The translations under genes and the position numbers were made by a program. Below, piece by piece: positions 58,374 through 64,000 of a stretch of DNA of 64,000 nt. How positions within the stretch are numbered: position 1 is the stretch's first letter; every line of letters begins with the position of its first letter. The notes under the pieces are model-generated. The model ran no database searches. It worked only from the letters and a program-made list of their open reading frames with translations, and had not been told where the DNA came from. The stretch is from Chryseobacterium sp. ON_d1. GTDB taxonomy: Bacteria; Bacteroidota; Bacteroidia; Flavobacteriales; Weeksellaceae. The stretch spans positions 124,001-188,000 of the forward strand of contig NZ_BJTC01000004.1 of the NCBI RefSeq assembly GCF_006829085.1. The letters run 5' to 3'.

Positions 58374-58901
58374 TTACAATCCCACCACGAAACCAATATT
58401 CGGCACCAAACCACTGGAAAAAATACTCGAATTTTCTTTCCAAAGCACATTATACATAACCCCTATCTGCATAAAGGAATGATTTCCGATCCGCTGCATA
58501 TATCCTCCTCCAAGATACAATGCATTTTCCTCCGTATTGTATTTATAATCGTAGTATTTATCCCTGTAATCGATAAAATAATGTTGATAATTGGCTCCTA
58601 AATAAAATGACCGGGCAAAATAATAATTGACAAAAGGTCCTACTCCGAACATTGTGGATTTATAAGAATTGGAGGTCTGCCAGGATACAGTTCCTACTAC
58701 CCCACCTTCAAGATCATCAGTAAGCCTGTAACCCACTCTGGGCGAAGCGGACAGATTGAAAGAGCTGTTACTCCCGAATCCTAATCCGATACCTCCTCCG
58801 AAAGTCCACCTGTTGTTTTCCTGTGCCTGGGTACTCACCGAAACCTGGGAAAAAGCTGATCCTGAGCAGATCAGCATCATAGAAATAATAAACTTTTTCA
58901 T
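58374..58901 (-). CDS. Outer-membrane beta-barrel protein
   Basis: A 175-residue protein with a signal peptide (MKKFIISMMLICSGSAFSQ) and a Gly-rich barrel: WTFGGGIGLGFGSNSSFNLS, RVGYRLTDDLEGGVVGTVSW, FYLGANYQHYF. It ends in VPNIGFVVGL. The start with a signal peptide is preferred to a longer frame of 12 more residues. Function unknown. Confidence 0.82.
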   Translation of the reverse strand: MKKFIISMMLICSGSAFSQVSVSTQAQENNRWTFGGGIGLGFGSNSSFNLSASPRVGYRLTDDLEGGVVGTVSWQTSNSYKSTMFGVGPFVNYYFARSFYLGANYQHYFIDYRDKYYDYKYNTEENALYLGGGYMQRIGNHSFMQIGVMYNVLWKENSSIFSSGLVPNIGFVVGL

Positions 58902-59035
58902 ATCTAGAGCTATTTTGTTTTGATGATATTTATCCATTCCTCCACTTGTTTATCCATGCAGGAAAATGGTGACAACGATTACCATCGTTTTTATCAATGT
59001 TTAAAATTATGGTTTTTTTGCGAATTTTTTAGTTG

Positions 59036-59043
59036 TATTTTTG
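59036..59043 (+). promoter_or_regulatory. Putative -7 box (TATTTTTG) of mnmA
   Basis: Matches TAnnTTTG 50 bases before the start codon. A TTTG at 59017-59020 is only 15 bases upstream, shorter than usual. Confidence 0.35.
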
Positions 59044-59093
59044 CCGCATCAAACTAAGAACTCCCGTTAAGAGTTTCGTAAAATTGAAATACA

Positions 59094-60281
59094 ATGAAAA
59101 TAGTAGTAGGCCTCTCCGGAGGTGTAGATTCTAGTGTTACAGCATATCTGCTGCAGCAGCAAGGCCATGAGGTCGTGGCTTTATTCATGAGAAACTGGAA
59201 CGATGCTTCCGTAACATTAGAAGATGAATGTCCCTGGATTGAGGACAGTAATGATGCCCTTATGGTGGCACAAAAGCTTGGAATTCCTTTCCAGGTGATA
59301 GACATGAGTGAACTTTACAAAGAACGTATCGTTGATTACATGTTTGCCGAATACGAAAAAGGCAGAACTCCCAACCCTGATGTACTGTGTAACAGAGAAG
59401 TAAAATTCGATGTATTTATGAAGACCGCAATGTCTTTAGGCGCAGATAAGGTCGCTACCGGACATTATGCAAGGGTAACCTCCACTTTTGATGAAAACGG
59501 TAAAGAAATTTTCCATCTTCTGGCTGGAAAAGACAACAATAAGGATCAGTCTTATTTCCTTTGTCAGCTAAGTCAGGATCAGCTTTCTAAAGCATTATTC
59601 CCTATCGGAGAACTTACAAAACCTCAGGTAAGAGAAATTGCAAAAGAAATCGGGCTGGTAACAGCTGATAAGAAAGATTCCCAGGGGCTGTGTTTTATCG
59701 GAAAAGTGAGCCTGCCCCAGTTTTTACAGCAGCAATTAAAACCTAATGAGGGGGAAATCGTGGAAATTTTCAAAGATTCACCTCTGTTTTTGGAAGAAAA
59801 ACCTGAGTTTTCGTCTAAAGAAGAAGAGCTTGAGTATCTATCCAGAAAAATCCATTATAAAAAATCTGACGGAAAAGCAATCGGGAAACATCAGGGAGCC
59901 CAGTTTTTCACGATCGGACAAAGCAAAGGCCTTGGAATAGGCGGACACAAAGAAAGCTGTTTTATCATCTCCAGAGACATGGAAAACAACATCCTTTTTG
60001 TAGGAGAAGGAAGTCATTTCCCGGGACTTCACAAAAAGGCCCTGAAAATTGATAATTCTGAACTGCACTGGGTACGTGAGGATATGAGACTTCAGAATGG
60101 AGGATCTATGGAAGTAATGGCCAGATTCAGATACAGACAGCCTTTGCAGAAAGCAACACTGTACCAGTTTGAAAATGCATTTTATATTGAATTTGATGAA
60201 CTGCAGTCTGCTATTGCTGAAGGTCAGTTTGCTTCATGGTATATTGATGAAGAGCTTATCGGCAGTGGCGTGATTTCATAG
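59094..60281 (+). CDS. mnmA: tRNA 2-thiouridine(34) synthase
   Basis: A 395-residue MnmA. The PP-loop [13 protein letters not shown] is at residues 5-17. The catalytic cysteines lie in [12 protein letters not shown] (about 102) and [11 protein letters not shown] (about 200). ATGHYARV and [12 protein letters not shown] are also typical. It thiolates U34 of Glu, Gln and Lys tRNAs. A short insertion (about 240-265, [19 protein letters not shown]) appears in the middle domain. Confidence 0.95.
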   Translation: MKIVVGLSGGVDSSVTAYLLQQQGHEVVALFMRNWNDASVTLEDECPWIEDSNDALMVAQKLGIPFQVIDMSELYKERIVDYMFAEYEKGRTPNPDVLCNREVKFDVFMKTAMSLGADKVATGHYARVTSTFDENGKEIFHLLAGKDNNKDQSYFLCQLSQDQLSKALFPIGELTKPQVREIAKEIGLVTADKKDSQGLCFIGKVSLPQFLQQQLKPNEGEIVEIFKDSPLFLEEKPEFSSKEEELEYLSRKIHYKKSDGKAIGKHQGAQFFTIGQSKGLGIGGHKESCFIISRDMENNILFVGEGSHFPGLHKKALKIDNSELHWVREDMRLQNGGSMEVMARFRYRQPLQKATLYQFENAFYIEFDELQSAIAEGQFASWYIDEELIGSGVIS

Positions 60282-60406
60282 GAATTTTTGAGTTTCGGGA
60301 TCCGGGGAGTCAGATTGAGATCGTTTTTTAAGAAATAAATTTTACAATTTTTCTGTAACGTTTTTTAAGTTGTCTTACTTACTGAGTAAACAATAAAAAT
60401 ACGACT

Positions 60407-60616
60407 ATGAAAACATTTTCAAAAAACCAGTATGCGTATGCAAACAATATTCTGATTACCATTGTATCTGCTATTTTTGGCTATAATCTTTATCAGTTCA
60501 TTGTACATCCGGAAAATTCGAATATCGCGATCAGCCTCATATTAGTGGTACTGACTTCGGTTATGGTTAGAAGGTATGGCTACAAACCTGCGAATGAAAA
60601 GAATAAAGATATTTGA
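60407..60616 (+). CDS. Small two-helix membrane protein
   Basis: A 69-residue protein with two helices (about 14-31 and 40-56), a basic middle and a C-terminal tail RRYGYKPANEKNKDI. No family is recognised. A terminator follows. Confidence 0.65.
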   Translation: MKTFSKNQYAYANNILITIVSAIFGYNLYQFIVHPENSNIAISLILVVLTSVMVRRYGYKPANEKNKDI

Positions 60617-60634
60617 GATCAACAGCTTATTATA

Positions 60635-60668
60635 AAGCCCGGAACATTTTTGTTTCGGGTTTATTTTT
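60635..60668 (+). terminator. Rho-independent terminator after the two-helix protein
   Basis: An 11-bp stem with two G-U pairs (AAGCCCGGAAC with GTTTCGGGTTT), followed by ATTTTTT. Confidence 0.8.
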
Positions 60669-60679
60669 TAATAATCTCT

Positions 60680-61030
60680 CTATTTCATGTTTTTGTTGAC
60701 CTGAGCAGGCATAAGAGCCACTGCAACAATACATTCTGCAATTAAAATCATAACCAGAAATCCAATGGGTTTCCCCAATGTAATTCCCCGGACCAGCTTT
60801 ATCATTCCCAGCAGAAAAATAAATCCAGCGAAATAAAATGTTTCTTTCGAAATTTTTTCTCTCAAGGAATTGATTATAAAAACCGAAGCATAGAAACCAA
60901 GAACCAGAATAATATAGAACGTAAGAAAATCAGGTCCTTTAAGTGTAACGGGGTTCAATGTATGACAGGTTACCCAAAGCCACACAAGGCTTATTATAAC
61001 TGAAGCTGAATGAATGACGATCTTTTTCAT
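60680..61030 (-). CDS. Small multi-helix membrane protein
   Basis: A 116-residue protein with three or four helices (VIISLVWLWVTC, FYIILVLGFYASVFII, FYFAGFIFLLGMI, FLVMILIAECIVAVAL). Start at MKKIVIHSAS; the longer frame reads through the tail of the gene upstream. It lies 13 bases after the Gly/Cys-rich gene, so the pair is probably one operon. Confidence 0.7.
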   Translation of the reverse strand: MKKIVIHSASVIISLVWLWVTCHTLNPVTLKGPDFLTFYIILVLGFYASVFIINSLREKISKETFYFAGFIFLLGMIKLVRGITLGKPIGFLVMILIAECIVAVALMPAQVNKNMK

Positions 61031-61043
61031 TATAATTAGTTTT

Positions 61044-61772
61044 TTATCCGCCGCACCCCCCACATCCACCGCAACCGCCTCCACATCCGCCTCCTCCGCT
61101 GCAGCCTGATCCGCCACAACTGCTTCCGTCATTGCTTTGCTTATCTTTTCTGTTAGGATCAGAGACTTCCTGATCTCGGGTTATGGATACAATCGCTCCC
61201 AGAATAAAAATTACCACAAATACCCCACCTGTGATGAATAATCCGGCGAAACCATTTCCTTCCGTACATGAGAACAGCATCAGCAAAAGAAAAATCCAGA
61301 CAAAAGAAGCCATTTTTCTTATCCACGACTGTCCTTCAGATTTTTTTCCAAGATCTTTCCAGATTTCTTCAGGAGCTTCCTGTTGAAATACAGTCTGATA
61401 GCCTGTAAGGGTTTCTTCAAACCAGTTCTGATGTTTTTCTTTTTCTGCGATCCCTCCTTTCGATGGATGATGATGAAGCGGTTTTTTCAGAATATTCGGG
61501 CAGAATTCTTCCCAATAGTTCTGGGTATAGATCAGGTGCATGTGCCATACTTTATCCACTATTTTGCTTGGAGAAGCACCGTTGGGAAGGACACAGCAGA
61601 GATAAACAAACTTTTTATATTCTTCTATTGCCTTTCTTGCAAAATCAAGGCTCCAGCTTTCTTCTTTTGCCAGTTTTTTTGAGAAAGGAAATTCAGCACC
61701 GGGAGCATCCAGAGAAAACTCCTGTATTCTGGTCCAAAGGAATGCATCTTTTAATACCATTTTTGTTTCCAT
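61044..61772 (-). CDS. Membrane protein with glycine-rich-domain-like region and Gly/Cys tail
   Basis: A 242-residue protein. Residues about 1-130 have VDKVWHMHLIYTQNYWEEFC and YLCCVLPNGASPSKIVDKV, a GRDP-like (glycine-rich-domain protein) helical unit with the W-H-x-H motif. Two hydrophobic stretches (about 155-172 and 178-200) follow. The last 30 residues are Gly/Cys-rich (GGSGCSGGGGCGGGC, then GGCGGCGG). Such tails occur in proteins anchored or processed at the envelope, but no role is known here. Confidence 0.75.
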   Translation of the reverse strand: METKMVLKDAFLWTRIQEFSLDAPGAEFPFSKKLAKEESWSLDFARKAIEEYKKFVYLCCVLPNGASPSKIVDKVWHMHLIYTQNYWEEFCPNILKKPLHHHPSKGGIAEKEKHQNWFEETLTGYQTVFQQEAPEEIWKDLGKKSEGQSWIRKMASFVWIFLLLMLFSCTEGNGFAGLFITGGVFVVIFILGAIVSITRDQEVSDPNRKDKQSNDGSSCGGSGCSGGGGCGGGCGGCGGCGG

Positions 61773-61885
61773 TGTTTTACATTTTATTTTCTATTCAAAT
61801 ATCAATGGATCCTATAATATAAAAGTCTTTAAAAAATCTTTTCAGGTTTGATAAAAGCCTTAAATTAGTCTTATAAAATCAATCC

Positions 61886-62782
61886 ATGAAAAAAGAAGAT
61901 ATTCTGCACCTTGAAAAGCTTATGAATTTCTTAAGCCGCCACTTTTTAAAGAAAAACCACTGGGAGGATGTTACTAAAACCGAATGGTCCTATATAAGTG
62001 CCGAGCTGAATGAAATGATTATCAATGACCAGTCAGAGAAAACGATAAGAAAGGAACCGGATCTACTGGGAACGAATTATCTGTATGAGCATCTGATCAT
62101 CAATAAGCTGAAGAAATACAGGCAGAATGAAAATGCTGTACTGAGCAGGCCTAATCTTGCCAAGCTAAGTCTAATTGTCAGAGTTCTGGGGTATTCGAAT
62201 TACATAGACTTCATTAATTCCAATACGGAAACCTTCAATTTTAATGACCTGAGGATTGATATGAATAATGTTAATCTGAATACGGCTCTTCTGGACCGTT
62301 TGGTGGGCTGCTGGTATTCTTATAACAGAAATCTGCCAGACAATCCTTTAATGGCAAAAGAAGACCGTATATGGCGTTCTGCTATGGAGATTTATAAATC
62401 TGAAACAACCGGAGAATATTTTATTGAAAGGAGCGGTGGTGACCACCATAAATATTTTGGAAAAGTAACAGCCTATTCAGATTATGTATTCATCATCATG
62501 AACAGCAACACTTTTATCCGGCAGAGACATTTTATTTCAAGGATAAAAGATATTAAAGAAAAACTTAAGAACCCAGACTATAAGCTCCACGAAATCCACT
62601 TTATAAGCACCTGTATCAGTTTTAACCAGGAGCCGATTGCCCTGTTTGAAATCTTTAGAAAAGCAGACCGAAAAAATTTCATTTCGGATTCTATCAGTTT
62701 TCCGATTGACAGTGATGAAATCCCGGAATCTATTGTGAAACAACTTGAAGACACAGAGTCCAACAGAATTGATTACAGATAG
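61886..62782 (+). CDS. Hypothetical protein
   Basis: A 298-residue soluble protein. The first 100 residues are helical (LEKLMNFLSRHFLKKNHWED, LARLSLIVRVLGYSNYIDF-like repeats), the rest beta-rich (VGCWYSYNRNLP, FGKVTAYSDYVFIIMNSN). No family is recognised; the layout, an HTH-like or helical front with an effector-like back, is only an impression. It is divergent from the Gly/Cys-rich gene. Confidence 0.7.
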   Translation: MKKEDILHLEKLMNFLSRHFLKKNHWEDVTKTEWSYISAELNEMIINDQSEKTIRKEPDLLGTNYLYEHLIINKLKKYRQNENAVLSRPNLAKLSLIVRVLGYSNYIDFINSNTETFNFNDLRIDMNNVNLNTALLDRLVGCWYSYNRNLPDNPLMAKEDRIWRSAMEIYKSETTGEYFIERSGGDHHKYFGKVTAYSDYVFIIMNSNTFIRQRHFISRIKDIKEKLKNPDYKLHEIHFISTCISFNQEPIALFEIFRKADRKNFISDSISFPIDSDEIPESIVKQLEDTESNRIDYR

Positions 62783-62938
62783 TTAAGATATAAAAAAAGC
62801 CGTCAGAAACGTGGACACCAAAGGATGTATTCTATTTCTCTTATGCCTGGAATACATTTAATCATTCAAAACCAATAGATTACAGCAATAATTCTTTAAC
62901 TTAATAGTTTTAATTATGAACCCATCAATGACCTCGTT

Positions 62939-64000
62939 ATGGAATATTGTGAACTGCATGAAGTTTTGAAGAGTCATTTTGATTCCGGAAAAGACAGGAT
63001 TGAAATAAAAGAGCTGAATGTAACCATTGAGGCAATTCCTTTTGAGTCCAAAGTTTCTGACCTGCTCTATGGTTCGGAGCACCAGCATTGCAGTAAACAT
63101 CAGCAAGCTCTGGAAATCAACGAAAAAGGATACCTTTTTTATAATCACCCTACAATAGACCTCAAAGATTTTGATATTGAATGCAATAAAAAGTTTGAAT
63201 ATTATATTCTGAAGAGAGCCGATATTGAAACGGCAGATGGATGCATATTCTTTTTTCACGGGCTGAACGAGAAGAAATGGGACAAATACCTGCCATGGGC
63301 TTATGAACTGGCCCAAAGGACCAAAAAAGCCATTATATTGTTCCCGATCGCTTTTCATATGAACCGTGCAGAGCCTATCTGGAGTGACCGTCATCACATG
63401 ATGGAAGTCGTTAGTTTCAGGAAGAAAAAGTATCCTGAAAACATGAATTATTCCTATGTAAATGCTGCTATTAGCTCCCGGCTGGAAGCCCACCCTCAAA
63501 GGATGTTCTGGTCCGGGCTTCAAACCTATTCTGACGTTACTGAAGTTGTGAAAAACATTAAATCCGGTACAATTAAAAGCATTGCCGCAGAGGCAAGCCT
63601 GAATCTGTTCGGATATTCTATAGGGTCCTTTCTTTCCATGATCATTAAAATGGCTGATCCCAATGATTATTTTACTCAGGCAAAAGTATTCTGTTTTTGC
63701 GGAGGAATGACCATCGACAGGATGTTTCCGATATCAAAATACATTATGGATACTCAGGCAACGGTCAAGATGCAGTCTGTCTTTACAGAACTTCTGAGTT
63801 CAGATTTTAAATCAGATTCCCGCTTGAAACACTATCAGACCGATGCATTACATTCACAGGAAAGCTGGTTCAAAAAGATGCTGCGGTATAATTTCTTTCA
63901 AAAAGAACGGGAAGAAAGAATTCGGGAGATCCAATCTCAGATCAAAGCTTATGTCTTGGAGAAGGACAGTGTTGCTCCTCCTATGGAAGCTTTAAATACA
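62939..64000 (+). CDS. Alpha/beta-hydrolase-like protein (DUF6051-like), cut by window end
   Basis: 354 codons are open to the window end. CIFFFHGLNEKKWDKYLPWA and IILFPIAFHMNRAEPIWSD, then LNLFGYSIGSFLSMI with a GYSIG nucleophile elbow, indicate an alpha/beta hydrolase fold; the order recalls DUF6051. VFCFCGGMTIDRMFPISKY follows. The frame is open 39 bases upstream of this ATG without another start codon, so the true start is not certain. Acid and His of the triad would lie beyond the window. Confidence 0.7.
   Translation, partial: MEYCELHEVLKSHFDSGKDRIEIKELNVTIEAIPFESKVSDLLYGSEHQHCSKHQQALEINEKGYLFYNHPTIDLKDFDIECNKKFEYYILKRADIETADGCIFFFHGLNEKKWDKYLPWAYELAQRTKKAIILFPIAFHMNRAEPIWSDRHHMMEVVSFRKKKYPENMNYSYVNAAISSRLEAHPQRMFWSGLQTYSDVTEVVKNIKSGTIKSIAAEASLNLFGYSIGSFLSMIIKMADPNDYFTQAKVFCFCGGMTIDRMFPISKYIMDTQATVKMQSVFTELLSSDFKSDSRLKHYQTDALHSQESWFKKMLRYNFFQKEREERIREIQSQIKAYVLEKDSVAPPMEALNT

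Noticed and set aside
60354..60377. TGTAAC … GTCTTA resembling an ECF sigma promoter before the two-helix protein
   Set aside because: The space between the elements (12 bases) is shorter than the 16-17 expected, and no sigma factor gene is near.

Overview
The window reads as the chromosome of a flavobacterium, most likely Chryseobacterium or a close relative in the Weeksellaceae. The DNA is AT-rich. Promoters follow the Bacteroidetes/Flavobacteriia pattern of TTTG, about 19-20 bases, then TAnnTTTG. Gene families typical of the group recur: LytS/LytTR two-component pairs, TonB-C-like secreted proteins, SprT next to TolC, ClpC with a UVR motif, DUF885 and bestrophin. I see no phage, insertion sequence, integrase or CRISPR array. 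Most of the window is ordinary core genome, with scattered small accessory genes and intergenic repeats.

Layout. 1-5.5 kb: csaA, a DEDD-type exonuclease, a MIP18/SufT-like Fe-S factor, a mercaptopyruvate sulfurtransferase, an HMG-CoA-lyase-like enzyme and pepT. 5.6-10 kb: a lipoprotein, a cysteine-rich secreted-peptide precursor, a beta-barrel protein and a LytS/LytTR pair. 10-15 kb: a DUF6268-like barrel, a Bcr/CflA exporter with an AraC regulator, thiL and a thioesterase. 15-19.6 kb: a five-gene same-strand run (flavoprotein, alpha/beta hydrolase, TonB-C-like protein, DUF2306, YARHG lipoprotein) that meets a convergent gene at a G-quadruplex motif. 20-21.2 kb: two exported thioredoxin-like proteins. 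21.3-23.2 kb: a lipoprotein and four tandem short genes for double-glycine-leader, cysteine-rich peptides. 23.2-32 kb: mutS, acetyltransferase, cupin, bestrophin, a MORN/YwqK-type repeat protein, a SpoU/TrmH methyltransferase, a CBS protein and nadK. 32-37.5 kb: fbaA, accD, a DUF6973-like protein, an SpmA-SpmB fusion and a four-helix-bundle protein. 37.5-39.5 kb: exbB-exbD-tonB. 40-50 kb: DUF885 peptidase, DinB-like protein, nth and bcp (divergent), manC, SprT, TolC and folC. 50.1-50.3 kb: two identical tRNA-Val(TAC) genes. 50.4-54.3 kb: three glycosyltransferases with sufE between them. 54.4-64 kb: clpC, a Crp-type regulator and its membrane neighbour, mnmA, a Gly/Cys-rich membrane protein, and a hydrolase-like gene cut by the window end.

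The best candidate for something little described is the peptide cluster at 22.3-23.2 kb. The four precursors share a basic leader ending in GG (GS in one) and an invariant C-terminal Gly-aromatic/Gln-Cys-Cys, while the segment between is highly variable. In the two most similar copies the leader DNA differs almost only at silent sites. A distant relative with eight cysteines lies at 7.1 kb, upstream of a LytTR two-component pair. No dedicated exporter or maturase is in the window, so processing must depend on genes elsewhere. Other items of note are an AccD without its zinc-ribbon cysteines, an endonuclease III without its Fe-S cysteines, several inverted-repeat intergenic elements, and a small membrane protein gene (27.6 kb) that is easy to miss.
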